DNA from: JANWXD01 sp035575135 | GTDB lineage: Bacteria > Acidobacteriota > Terriglobia > Bryobacterales > Bryobacteraceae | Assembly (NCBI GenBank): GCA_035575135.1 | Contig: DATLYE010000078.1 | Coordinates: 62,001 to 126,000, forward strand | Direction of reading: 5' to 3' | DNA: 64,000 bases | Shown here: positions 1 through 7,924 of the stretch, in pieces | Numbering within the stretch: the first letter of the stretch is position 1 | How the letters are laid out: the number at the start of each line of letters is the position of its first letter | Notes under the pieces: generated by a model | Seen by the model: the letters and a program-made list of their open reading frames with translations, nothing else | Told to the model about the DNA's origin: nothing | The model's database searches: none | Program-made: the position numbers and the translations under genes

Positions 1-1
1 T

Positions 2-556
2 GGTGAGCTGCTGATCGAAACCGGCAAACCTGCTGAGGCGATCCCGCATCTGGAGTGGGCGGTCGCGCACGCCCCCACGCCCGCCAATCGTCTGGCGCTC
101 GCCACGGCGTATGTGCGGACCAAGCAACTGGACAAAGCGCTGCCACTGATGGAGCAGGCTGTAGCGGAGGCGCCGGACCACGCCGGGCTGCGCCTGATGT
201 ACGGCCGCCTGCTGCGGGACGCCAGGCAGTACGCAAGGGCAGCGCGTGAATTCCACCGCGTCGCGCAAGCGCAACCGGATTCCGTGGAGGTCTGGAAGGA
301 ATTGGCCGGAATGCTTATTCTTCTGGAGGACTACCCGCAGGCGCTGGCGGCTCTGGACCGGCTGAAGTCTCTGGGAGCCGAAGCACCGGCGCACTACTAC
401 TTTCGCGGGATGATTTACGACAAGATGCGTCAGGCCGGGCCCGCGATCGAAAACTACGAGAAGTTTCTGGAGCTCAGCCGCGGGGCCAACCCCGAGACCG
501 AGTTCGTCGCGCGACAGCGGGTTCGTATCCTCAGAAAGGAACAGAATCGGCGGTGA
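2..556 (+). CDS. TPR-repeat protein, 5' end cut by window
   Basis: The reading frame is open from the first bases of the window, so the N-terminus lies outside; 184 residues are visible. They form helical pairs of about 34 residues with TPR spacing (for example AEAIPHLEWAV and AGPAIENYEKFLEL), indicating a tetratricopeptide scaffold for protein-protein contacts. No catalytic motif is visible. The stop codon overlaps the GTG start of the next gene (GTGA), and the following two genes are equally tightly packed, so this is the visible start of a small operon. The C-terminus ends in a basic stretch (RILRKEQNRR). The partner is unknown. Confidence 0.8.
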   Translation, partial: GELLIETGKPAEAIPHLEWAVAHAPTPANRLALATAYVRTKQLDKALPLMEQAVAEAPDHAGLRLMYGRLLRDARQYARAAREFHRVAQAQPDSVEVWKELAGMLILLEDYPQALAALDRLKSLGAEAPAHYYFRGMIYDKMRQAGPAIENYEKFLELSRGANPETEFVARQRVRILRKEQNRR

Positions 557-1008
557 ACAAGCATCTGCTGGCGGCGTTTCTGGTGGCGTGCCTGGGGCAG
601 CCCGACGCCCGGGCCGCAGAGTTGTCGCGCGCGCTGGCGGAGCCGAATCTGGAAAAGCGGTCGCGGCTGGCTTTACAGAACGCCGAGGCGGCGTTGCGCC
701 GGGCGGCGGACGCGTATCAAGCCGGCAAGTGGGAGGAGACCCGGCGGGCTCTCGAAGAGGTGCGCCAGTCAGTCGAAGTCAGCTACGCCGCACTGAAGGC
801 AACCGGGAAAAATCCCCGCCGGAGTCCGAAACACTTCAAACACGCCGAGGGCCGCACGCGGAACCTGCTAAAGCGGCTCGGGGATCTGCGGCAGCGGTTC
901 AGCATCGAGGACCGGCCGCACATCGAGACGGTCGAAAGCTATGTCCAAAAGGTTCACGACGAGCTGCTGGGTGGTATCCTCGGCACGATAGTCTGGAGCA
1001 AGAAATGA
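553..1008 (+). CDS. small secreted helical protein, function unknown
   Basis: A 151-residue protein starting at a GTG that overlaps the upstream TPR stop codon. Residues 1-21 look like a cleavable signal peptide (hydrophobic core LLAAFLVACL, then PDARAAE). The mature part is predicted to be almost entirely helical, rich in Ala, Arg and Glu. It carries an AEPNLEKRSRLAL segment that resembles EPNERLKLYLK in the next gene, so the two may be distant paralogues. It probably acts in the periplasm or envelope together with the TPR protein. I do not recognise a named family. Confidence 0.7.
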   Translation: MNKHLLAAFLVACLGQPDARAAELSRALAEPNLEKRSRLALQNAEAALRRAADAYQAGKWEETRRALEEVRQSVEVSYAALKATGKNPRRSPKHFKHAEGRTRNLLKRLGDLRQRFSIEDRPHIETVESYVQKVHDELLGGILGTIVWSKK

Positions 1009-1643
1009 ATCGCCTGGCCAAAGCGCTTCTGTTCTGTCTCGGAGGTGTGCTGCCGGTGGCGGCCCAGCGGGACTTTTTGACGGCGGACGAAGCCGACCAG
1101 ATCCGCCTGGTGCAGGAGCCCAACGAGCGGCTCAAGTTGTATCTGAAATTTGCCGAGCAGCGGCTCGAGCTGGTCAAGCAGCTGCTGGCCAAGGACATGC
1201 CCGGCCGCTCGGCGCTCATTCACGACGCGCTCGAACAGTACAGCGAGATCATTGACGCCATTGACACGGTGGCCGATGACGCGCTCCGGCGCAAGCTCGA
1301 CATCAGCATCGGCATGGCGGCAGTCGTCGAGGCAGAAAAGAAGTTACTCGAGACGCTGCGCGCCATCCAGGCCGCTCAGCCGCGGGACCTGGCGATGTAC
1401 CAGTTCGTGCTCGAACAGGCCATCGAAACCACGGCCGACAGCCTGGAGCTCTCCATGGAGGATCTGGAGAAGCGCACCGAGGAGGTCGTGTCTCGCCAGG
1501 AGAGGGAGCGCAAGGAGCGCGAGAGCCTGATGTCGGCCGAAGAAGTGGAGGCCAGGCGGGAAGCGGAAAAGAAAGAGGCGGAACAGAAACGAAAGGCTCC
1601 CACACTCTACCGCAAAGGCGAGCAGCCGAAGAAGAAACCCTGA
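1005..1643 (+). CDS. secreted helical/coiled-coil protein, function unknown
   Basis: A 212-residue product. The ATG at 1005 overlaps the upstream stop (ATGA), and a signal peptide follows directly (KALLFCLGGVLPVAAQ), which is why I place the start here although the frame is open further upstream. The first half contains the EPNERLKLYLKFAEQRLEL motif shared in outline with the preceding gene. The last 60 residues are a highly charged Glu/Lys/Arg coiled coil ending in a proline/lysine tail. No enzyme motif is visible. Translational coupling suggests a complex with its two upstream neighbours. Confidence 0.7.
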   Translation: MNRLAKALLFCLGGVLPVAAQRDFLTADEADQIRLVQEPNERLKLYLKFAEQRLELVKQLLAKDMPGRSALIHDALEQYSEIIDAIDTVADDALRRKLDISIGMAAVVEAEKKLLETLRAIQAAQPRDLAMYQFVLEQAIETTADSLELSMEDLEKRTEEVVSRQERERKERESLMSAEEVEARREAEKKEAEQKRKAPTLYRKGEQPKKKP

Positions 1644-1646
1644 GGC

Positions 1647-2117
1647 ATGCAGGAAGAACTCAAGCCGCGTGCGGTCCCGGGCTGGGACAAGTATTACCTG
1701 GAGATCTGCAAGGTGGTGGCGGCGCGCAGCAAGGATCCCAACACCCAGGTCGGCTGTATCATTGCCGGTCCGGCGCATGAGATCCGCTCCACCGGTTACA
1801 ACTCCTTCCCGCGAGGCATTCGCGACGACGTGCCGGAGCGGCTGACGCGGCCCGGCAAGTATCTGTGGATGGAGCACGCCGAGCGCAACGCCATCTGCAA
1901 CGCGGCGCGGTGCGGGACGCCTCTGGAGGGCTGCACGCTCTACGTGGAGATCATGCCCTGCATGGACTGCGCCCGCGCCATCGTCCAGGCCGGAATTAAG
2001 GAGGTCGTGATCTCGGCCGAGCGAATGGCCCAGTATTCCAGCCAGTACTACGATGAGCACTTCAAGCTCGTCGAGGTGCTGTTTGCCGAGGCGGGCGTCA
2101 CGGTGCGGCGGGTTTGA
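1647..2117 (+). CDS. deoxycytidylate (dCMP) deaminase family protein
   Basis: A 156-residue zinc deaminase. The signature is complete: H77-A-E79 (zinc ligand and proton-shuttling glutamate) and P104-C105-M-D-C108 (two zinc ligands). The N-terminal PNTQVGCII and the NSFPRG segment are typical of dCMP deaminases, which convert dCMP to dUMP in thymidylate supply. Length fits the family. It begins 3 bases after the previous stop. A promoter for the next gene overlaps its stop codon. A more general cytidine/deoxycytidylate deaminase assignment is the main alternative. Confidence 0.88.
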   Translation: MQEELKPRAVPGWDKYYLEICKVVAARSKDPNTQVGCIIAGPAHEIRSTGYNSFPRGIRDDVPERLTRPGKYLWMEHAERNAICNAARCGTPLEGCTLYVEIMPCMDCARAIVQAGIKEVVISAERMAQYSSQYYDEHFKLVEVLFAEAGVTVRRV

Positions 2118-2142
2118 CCCTTCCGGGAGACCCAAATATACT
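2114..2142 (+). promoter_or_regulatory. sigma-70-type promoter for the UGA-containing gene
   Basis: TTGACC at 2114-2119 and TATACT at 2137-2142 are separated by exactly 17 bases, a near-consensus sigma-70 promoter. The -35 box overlaps the TGA stop of the dCMP deaminase gene. Transcription would start near 2149, leaving a leader of about 17 bases before the ATG at 2166. This supports the upstream start of the next gene. Confidence 0.65.
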
Positions 2143-2165
2143 CGTACTCTCAGCCGGGTAAGCCC

Positions 2166-2504
2166 ATGAAGTTATATCTGAAGCCGACCTGAATGACCTG
2201 CCGGAAGGCCAGGAGTTTCCTGCGCGACAAGGGAATTGCTTTCGAGGAGGTGGACCTCCGAGGCGGCCTCAGCGTCGAGGAGCTGGATCGTCTGATCGGC
2301 GACCGCGACTATACGCAGTTTCTCAATCCCAAACACAAGCTCTACCGCGAGCGAAAGATGAAGGAAAAGCCCCCGTCCCGCGCCGAAGCCCTGCGCCTGA
2401 TGGCGCAAGACCCGGACCTGATCCGGCGGCCGCTGCTTGTGAAAGGCAAACGCGTGGTGGCGGGTTTCTCCCCGGAAGAATTCGAGCGGCTGGTGAAAGG
2501 ATAG
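2166..2504 (+). CDS. ArsC/Spx-like oxidoreductase, probable selenoprotein (in-frame TGA)
   Basis: From the ATG at 2166 the frame reads MKLYLKPT, then TGA at 2190-2192, then MTCRKARSFLRDKGIAF. Decoded as selenocysteine this gives 112 residues with U9-x-x-C12 exactly where ArsC/Spx-family proteins carry their N-terminal CxxC after the first beta strand. The rest fits the family, including LIRRPLLV near residues 87-94 and GFSPEEFERL at the end. Starting at the ATG at 2193 instead would remove the first strand and the redox residue. A promoter lies just upstream and a SECIS-like hairpin lies 22 bases after the TGA. The substrate (arsenate or a protein thiol) is unknown. A TGC-to-TGA error or pseudogene is the alternative. 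Confidence 0.7.
2208..2225 (+). promoter_or_regulatory. candidate bacterial SECIS hairpin
   Basis: Downstream of the TGA, 2210-2214 (CAGGA) pairs perfectly with 2218-2222 (TCCTG) around a three-base loop GTT at 2215-2217. The stem extends by C2209-G2224 and G2208-C2225 with a single bulged base (2223). The apical loop begins with G and lies 22 bases after the UGA, within the 16-37 base range usual for bacterial SECIS elements bound by SelB. Confidence 0.5.
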
Positions 2505-2508
2505 TCCC

Positions 2509-2808
2509 GTGCGCCTGAGGACCGCGCAAGGCCGGCTCAAGGTCGAGCACAGCATCCTCGAAGGACTGCGGCCCGTGCTCGAGCGTCTGCTGGCGGATCA
2601 TCCCGCCATCCGGTCGGTCATACCGGGCGTGATCCGGCCGGTGCGCGAGGCGAAAGGAAGGATCAAGATTCGGGTTACCGTGCCCACCACAAACGGCTGG
2701 AAGGCGATCGCACTGGCGGCCGGGGCTCGCCAGGAGCTGTTTATCAGCACCGCGCTCGACAAAGAGGAGCTCGAAGCGGCCATTGAGCGCGCCCTGCAAA
2801 CGCAGTGA
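2509..2808 (+). CDS. DUF2103-like small protein
   Basis: A 99-residue protein with a GTG start 5 bases after the stop of the UGA-containing gene, so probably co-transcribed with it. The KVEHSILEGLRPVLERLL segment near the N-terminus, the central basic IKIRVTVPTTNGWKAIAL strand and the acidic C-terminal helix (KEELEAAIERAL) resemble DUF2103, a family annotated as predicted metal-binding. I cannot verify the family by search, and no clear set of metal ligands is visible. Its role is unknown; the tight spacing is the only hint of a link with the redox protein upstream. Confidence 0.6.
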   Translation: MRLRTAQGRLKVEHSILEGLRPVLERLLADHPAIRSVIPGVIRPVREAKGRIKIRVTVPTTNGWKAIALAAGARQELFISTALDKEELEAAIERALQTQ

Positions 2809-2823
2809 CGATCTTCACCGCGG

Positions 2824-3597
2824 TCATTCCGGAGATTTTTCTTCACCGAGTTTCCATCCAAGGTGCAAAGCGACGATGCCGCCGGTGAAAAGGTCGAACA
2901 CGACCGGATGGAAGCCGGCGCGTCGCATTTCGCCGGCCAACTCGCCCGGGCCCGGGAAGTTGCGGACGGAATCGGGCAGATAAGAGTAGGCTTCCGGGCA
3001 GCCCGAGATCCACCCTCCGATGCGGGGTAGGATGCGGCGGGAGTAAAAGTCGTAGAGCCGGGCAAACAGGGGATGCGCAGGCCGGGAAAATTCCAGAATG
3101 GCTGCCACGCCTCCGGGTTTCAGGACCCGCAGCATCTCCGCCAGACCGGAGCGGTAGTTGGCCAGGTTCCGAAAGCCGAACGCCACCGTGACGGCCTCAA
3201 AGGCGCCGGTGGGGAAAGGTAACCGGAGGGCGTCGGCTTCCACGAGACAGGCGGTGTTGCGGCGCAGCTTGCGGCGGGCGGCGGCCAGCATCGGGTGGCA
3301 GAAATCGGCCCCGACGGGCGAGCGGGCGCCCTCGGCGAGGAGGGCGAGCAGCAGGTCGCCGGTGCCGCAGCAGAGGTCCAGCACGCGAGCGTGCGGCTGC
3401 CGCAGCACCGGGCCCAGCCGGCGGGCCGTTCGCCTGCGCCACCACCGGTCCAGGTTGAACGAAAGCAGGTGGTTGAGCAGGTCATAGCGCGGCACGACCC
3501 GCGCGAACATGAACCGCACCCACCGCGCGGTCTCTTCCTCGCTGTTGCGGCGCGGAGCCCGTGTGCCGGGCGCGCGTCCGCGGAGCTCGCCTTTCAT
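2824..3597 (-). CDS. ubiE: UbiE/MenG-type quinone C-methyltransferase
   Basis: A 257-residue SAM-dependent methyltransferase. RYDLLNHLLSFNLDRWWRR (residues 37-55) is the characteristic N-terminal UbiE/MenG motif. VLDLCCGTGDLL (near 72-83) is SAM motif I. VTVAFGFRNLANY and MLRVLKPGG are the later family motifs. It would methylate a demethylmenaquinone or demethoxyubiquinol precursor in respiratory quinone synthesis; menaquinone is likelier in an acidobacterium. Its start overlaps the aroB stop by 4 bases, coupling quinone ring methylation to chorismate supply. The first 20 residues are an unconserved basic extension. Confidence 0.9.
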   Translation of the reverse strand: MKGELRGRAPGTRAPRRNSEEETARWVRFMFARVVPRYDLLNHLLSFNLDRWWRRRTARRLGPVLRQPHARVLDLCCGTGDLLLALLAEGARSPVGADFCHPMLAAARRKLRRNTACLVEADALRLPFPTGAFEAVTVAFGFRNLANYRSGLAEMLRVLKPGGVAAILEFSRPAHPLFARLYDFYSRRILPRIGGWISGCPEAYSYLPDSVRNFPGPGELAGEMRRAGFHPVVFDLFTGGIVALHLGWKLGEEKSPE

Positions 3598-4667
3598 CGG
3601 AGCGCTGCTTCCACAGCCGCCAGCACGGCTTTCGGGTCCACGCCCGAGACGACGCTCACCTGGCCGATGCGGTCCGGGAGGACAAAGTGGATCTGGCCGT
3701 GGCGGGTCTTCTTGTCCGCGGCCATGCGCGCGACGATGCGCTCCGCCGCAATGTCGTCGAGAGGGGGAATCGGTCCGTACAGACCGATGGTGTGCAGGAT
3801 GGCGGCGCTGTCTTCAGAGCTGAGCCGGCCGAGCATCTCCGCCAGGTAGACCGCGGCGCGCATGCCCCAGGCCACCGCCTCGCCGTGAAGAAAGCGGCAA
3901 TAGCCCGTCTCCGCCTCGAGGGCATGTCCGAAGGTGTGGCCGAAGTTCAGGATGCGGCGCAAGCCGCCCTCGCGCTCATCGGCCGAGACCACATCCGCTT
4001 TGATCCGCACGGACTCGGCGATGACCGCGTCCAGAACCGGCGCCGAACGGTCCAGAACTGCCCTTGCGCTCTCGCTCATGGTGAGAAACAGCTCCAGGCT
4101 GCGGATGACACCGCATTTGATGACCTCATAGAGTCCCGCCCGGTACTCGCGCTCGGGCAGCGTCAGGAGCACTTCGGGATCAATGAGTACGGCCAGGGGC
4201 TGGTGGAAGGCGCCGATCAGGTTCTTGCCGGAAACCAGGTTTACGCCGGTCTTGCCCCCCACGCCCGCATCCACCTGAGCCAGCAGCGTGGTCGGCAGTT
4301 GCAGCACAGGGATGCCGCGCATAAAGACGGCCGCCAGAAATCCGGCCACGTCGCTGACGATGCCGCCGCCGAAAGCCGCCACCACGCTCGAGCGGTCCCC
4401 GCCGCGGCGGACCATTTCCTCGGCCAGCCTTTCCACTTCGGCGAGCCGTTTGCGCTCCTCACCTCCAGGGAAGAAGAGCACTTCGAAGGAACGCCCGGCC
4501 ATTCCCTCCCGCAGCCGCTCGCCGTGGTATTCCCAGACGTCCCGGGTCGTTACCACAAAAATCCTGCTGGCGCGCTCCGGCAGAAAGCGCGCGGCCTGTC
4601 GCAGGATTCCCCGTTCGACCACAGCGGGATAACACCGCTGGGGCGTGACGACCTGAAAGGAGGGCAT
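3594..4667 (-). CDS. aroB: 3-dehydroquinate synthase AroB
   Basis: Converts DAHP to 3-dehydroquinate, the second shikimate-pathway step. The NAD-binding and active-site region is intact: FGGGIVSDVAGFLAA, QLPTTLLAQVDAGVGGKT and NLIGAFHQP. The metal-ligand histidine segments are NFGHTFGHALE and FLHGEAVAWGM. I choose the ATG at 4667 (MPSFQVVTP) because AroB proteins usually begin there; an in-frame ATG at 4694 adds nine residues. Product about 357 residues. It is transcribed ahead of ubiE/menG with an ATGA overlap, a logical pairing since chorismate feeds quinone synthesis. Confidence 0.93.
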   Translation of the reverse strand: MPSFQVVTPQRCYPAVVERGILRQAARFLPERASRIFVVTTRDVWEYHGERLREGMAGRSFEVLFFPGGEERKRLAEVERLAEEMVRRGGDRSSVVAAFGGGIVSDVAGFLAAVFMRGIPVLQLPTTLLAQVDAGVGGKTGVNLVSGKNLIGAFHQPLAVLIDPEVLLTLPEREYRAGLYEVIKCGVIRSLELFLTMSESARAVLDRSAPVLDAVIAESVRIKADVVSADEREGGLRRILNFGHTFGHALEAETGYCRFLHGEAVAWGMRAAVYLAEMLGRLSSEDSAAILHTIGLYGPIPPLDDIAAERIVARMAADKKTRHGQIHFVLPDRIGQVSVVSGVDPKAVLAAVEAALR

Positions 4668-4807
4668 ATCCGAGTTGTACCACGGGATTGCCAAGCCCCC
4701 GCAGATCCGGGAGCCTTCCTCCTAATCCCGGCCGAGGGAGGGGCCGATAGAGGGTTGTGGAGCGCAGGCGTCAACCTGCCGACCACAGAGAGGGAGGCTC
4801 GTCAGTT

Positions 4808-7800
4808 ATGCGGATCCCGGCCGGGCGGATCCTGATGTTGGGGACGTGGTGTGCGTTCGTCGCGCAACTTGCCGCGGCGGCTTCTTTTGGCACGGTGGTC
4901 CCCATCGGAGGCCACGTGGCCGACGTGGCGCTGGACGAGCGCCGTGGGTTGGTCTACGCCGCCAACTTTACGGCCAACCGGATTGAAGTCATCTCTACGG
5001 CCGATCTTACGCGGCGCGTGCCCGTGGCCGTCGCGTCCCAGCCGGGAGCGCTGGCGCTCTCGCGGGATGCGCGCTTTCTGGTGGTGACGCATTTTTCCAA
5101 ATGGGCGCCCCCGGCAAGCTCGAACCCTGCTGTGACCATCCTGGATCTGGACGGGGGCGGAAGGCGGACCCTGGCGTTTCCAGCCGGAGAGGTGCCGCTC
5201 ACGGCTGCGTTCGGGAACAGTCCCCGCGCGCTGGTCGCGACCACGCAGGCATTCTATCTGCTCGATCCCCTGGAGGGAACCCTGTCCCGCATTTACCCGG
5301 ATTTTTGGGACATCCCCCGACCGCTGGGGGGGCGAGACCTGCCGGTGCCGATCCCCACGTTTCCTCCGGAGATCGTGCAGGCTTCTGCGGGGGTCTCCTC
5401 TGACGGCCGCTTCATTTGGATCTTAGCGAAAGCCGGCCAGAGCTCCGGAAGCGGCAGCGGCGGCGGCAGCACGCCGCCTCCGCCCGTGCAGGACTACCTG
5501 CTGCGCTTTGAGGTGGCAACCCAGGAGTTCTTGTTCATCGGCGTGACGGCGCAGCCGCCCCTGGGTCCGCGTGTGGTCAGTGTCAACGGCGACGGTTCGG
5601 CCGTTCTGGCCGGATGGGCGATCTTCAATACGCGGGCGGTGGTTCTGGCGCAGTTTCCGTACGCGCTCGGCGAGCTCGAAGTGGGCGGGCACGTCTGGGA
5701 TGACAGCCGCGGGTTGATTTACGCCCATGCTCCGGCCGCTACGAACGAAGCGCCGGTGCTGACCGTTTTCGAGGCGGACAACCTCACGGTGCGGGAACGG
5801 ATCCAGATCAAGGAGCGGCTCGCAGGCCGGGCCCTGCTGAGCGCAGATCGCAACACGCTCTATGCCGCGTCCGACAGCGGCGTGATGGTCATCCCGATCG
5901 GTTCACTCGGGCAGGCGCACCGTGTCGTTGCGGCGCAGGAAGCGGTTGTTTTCCGGGGCAACAGCTGCCAGACGCGCCCGTTGGTTCAGGAGCTGGAGAT
6001 CGTCAATCCCGGCGGCGGCGCCACTCCGTTCCGCCTGCGAACGGCGGCTGCCGGAGTCCGCCTGCAGCCGGATGCGGGCGTGACGCCGGCGCGGATACGG
6101 ATCGAGCTGGATCCCGTCCCCTACCAGAACCGGAGGGGGACGGCGGCGGCCGACATCGAGATCATCTCCGAGCAGGCGGTGAACGTGCCGCCGCGCGTGC
6201 GCCTGCTGGTGAACCTGCGCGATCCCGATCAGCGCGGCGAGATCTTCAGCGTGCCCGGCAAGCTCGTGGACATTCTGGCGGATCCGGTGCGCGACCGTTT
6301 CTACGTGCTGCGCCAGGACAAGAATCTGGTGCTGGTCTTCGACGGGAGCAGTCTGGAACAGATTGCCGCCCTGCGGACGGGCAACACGCCCGTGCAGATG
6401 GCCTTCACCCTGGACCACCGGTTCCTGATCGTGGCCAATGACAACTCCCAGCTTGCCAGCGTCTTCGATCTGGAGCGGCTGGAGCCGAGGCAACCGATCG
6501 AGTTTCCCTCCGGGCATTACCCGCGCTCGGTGGCCGTCAGCCGCCGCGGCGTGCTGGCGGCCGTGCGGTCCATGGATCAGCGGCACACCATTGACCGGAT
6601 CCACTTCGACGCGCATTACGCCACGACGCCGCCCACGCTGGGGATTTACCAGAACGACATTGACGCCGATACGGTGCTGCTGCCTTCGACCGAGCGGGGC
6701 TACATCTTCGCGGCGATGAGCGACGGCCGGGTTCTGCTTTACGACGCGGATGCGGACACCTTTGTGGCCGGGCGGAAAGATTTCGAGGGCCTGTCCGGCG
6801 CGGTTGCGGCAGTGGGAGAGACCTGGTTTGTCGTGGACAACCGGCTGTTTAACTGGTCGCTGGTGCCCCAGGCGGAACTGGATTCCGGCGGCGTGTCGTC
6901 GGGATTCACGCTCGCCGATGGCTGGGGCGTGCGCACCATGGCTGTCGCCGACGATCAGCCCGGATTGATTCAGCGCGTCAACCCGTGGACGCAGGAACTG
7001 CGCGGATCGGTGCGCCTTGCGGAAGCTCCGGTGAGAGCTTCGACGCTGGCCTCACCGCCGGCAGGGCAGACCGGCCAGACGATCCTGCCGTTTACACGCA
7101 CGCTGGCCGCACTGTCGAACCGGCGCTGGATCGTGTCATTGAGCCGGTCAGGATTCCTCGTACTGCCCTGGGACTTTGACGCGGCTGCGGCTCCGCCGGT
7201 CGTCAGCCGGGTGGTGAACGCGGCCGATCAATCGGCAGGCGTGGCTCCCGGCGGATTGATCCGCATCGAGGGGAGCTCGCTGGCCTCTGTGACCGCCTCG
7301 AGCCGGCAGACGCCGCTGCCCACGACGCTCGGTGAAGTCTGCGTGATGGTCAACGATCGGGCGCTCCCGCTGTGGTATGTATCCCCGGATCTGATTCAGG
7401 GGCAACTGCCGGAGAACGTAACGGGCCCGGTGCGGCTGACCGTGCGCGCTCCGGGAGGGCTGAGTGCGCCCTGGGACTTGCAGATCCTGCCGGCCGCCCC
7501 GGCCGTATTCCGTGCGGCGGGCGACGGCACGGCCACAGTGTTGCGCGCGAAGAACAACGAGCCGGTCACACTGACGAACCCGGTTCACCCAAAGGATGCG
7601 CTGGTTATTTTTGCGACCGGGCTTGGGGCGGTGGCGCCGCCGGTGCCGGCGGGAGAGGCCGCTCCGGCGCAGCCGCTGTCCTCAGTAGTTCTGCCTCCTG
7701 CGGTGCGTTTGGGAGGCGTGGATCTTCCATTGATTTTCGCCGGATTGACGCCCGGCCAGGTGGGGGTCTATCAGATCAACGCCTATGTGCCGGATCATGT

Positions 7801-7882
7801 GCCGGAGGGTATGAGCGTGCCGCTGACGGTCGAGCAAGGCGGGTATTCCACCACCATCCCGGTCCGCGTGGTGAAGCCGTAA
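4808..7882 (+). CDS. secreted beta-propeller protein with Solibacter-type C-terminal domain
   Basis: A 1024-residue protein. The ATG at 4808 is preceded by AGAGAGGGAGG and followed by a signal peptide (residues 1 to about 27, ending LAAAAS), so the open frame upstream is probably not used. The N-terminal two thirds have repeated YVTN/WD40-like blades (GHVADVALDERRGLVYAAN; PVQMAFTLDHRFLIVAND). A Gly/Ser then Pro linker (SGSGSGGGSTPPPP) interrupts one blade. The last 230 residues, from VVNAADQSAGVAPGGLIRI on, match the TIGR03437 Solibacter C-terminal module, with FATGLGAVAPPVPAGEA and LIFAGLTPGQVGVYQIN. Likely exported; ligand unknown. It probably leads an operon with the barrel protein downstream. 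Confidence 0.8.
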   Translation: MRIPAGRILMLGTWCAFVAQLAAAASFGTVVPIGGHVADVALDERRGLVYAANFTANRIEVISTADLTRRVPVAVASQPGALALSRDARFLVVTHFSKWAPPASSNPAVTILDLDGGGRRTLAFPAGEVPLTAAFGNSPRALVATTQAFYLLDPLEGTLSRIYPDFWDIPRPLGGRDLPVPIPTFPPEIVQASAGVSSDGRFIWILAKAGQSSGSGSGGGSTPPPPVQDYLLRFEVATQEFLFIGVTAQPPLGPRVVSVNGDGSAVLAGWAIFNTRAVVLAQFPYALGELEVGGHVWDDSRGLIYAHAPAATNEAPVLTVFEADNLTVRERIQIKERLAGRALLSADRNTLYAASDSGVMVIPIGSLGQAHRVVAAQEAVVFRGNSCQTRPLVQELEIVNPGGGATPFRLRTAAAGVRLQPDAGVTPARIRIELDPVPYQNRRGTAAADIEIISEQAVNVPPRVRLLVNLRDPDQRGEIFSVPGKLVDILADPVRDRFYVLRQDKNLVLVFDGSSLEQIAALRTGNTPVQMAFTLDHRFLIVANDNSQLASVFDLERLEPRQPIEFPSGHYPRSVAVSRRGVLAAVRSMDQRHTIDRIHFDAHYATTPPTLGIYQNDIDADTVLLPSTERGYIFAAMSDGRVLLYDADADTFVAGRKDFEGLSGAVAAVGETWFVVDNRLFNWSLVPQAELDSGGVSSGFTLADGWGVRTMAVADDQPGLIQRVNPWTQELRGSVRLAEAPVRASTLASPPAGQTGQTILPFTRTLAALSNRRWIVSLSRSGFLVLPWDFDAAAAPPVVSRVVNAADQSAGVAPGGLIRIEGSSLASVTASSRQTPLPTTLGEVCVMVNDRALPLWYVSPDLIQGQLPENVTGPVRLTVRAPGGLSAPWDLQILPAAPAVFRAAGDGTATVLRAKNNEPVTLTNPVHPKDALVIFATGLGAVAPPVPAGEAAPAQPLSSVVLPPAVRLGGVDLPLIFAGLTPGQVGVYQINAYVPDHVPEGMSVPLTVEQGGYSTTIPVRVVKP

Positions 7883-7924
7883 CGGGCCGCGCAGCGGCAG
7901 GCTCAGAATGCAAGGAGACAACGG

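Noticed and set aside
2197..2213. Hairpin with GGAA loop immediately after the UGA as the SECIS element
   Set aside because: Its loop is only 10 bases from the UGA, closer than usual for bacterial SECIS, and it competes with the better-placed hairpin at 2208-2225.
2193..2504. A short ArsC-like ORF starting at the ATG right after the TGA
   Set aside because: It would lack the first beta strand and the first redox residue that the same frame encodes upstream, and would ignore the promoter and ATG at 2166.
3561..4835. 424-codon open frame antisense to aroB and ubiE
   Set aside because: No domain character, and the sense strand encodes two intact conserved enzymes.
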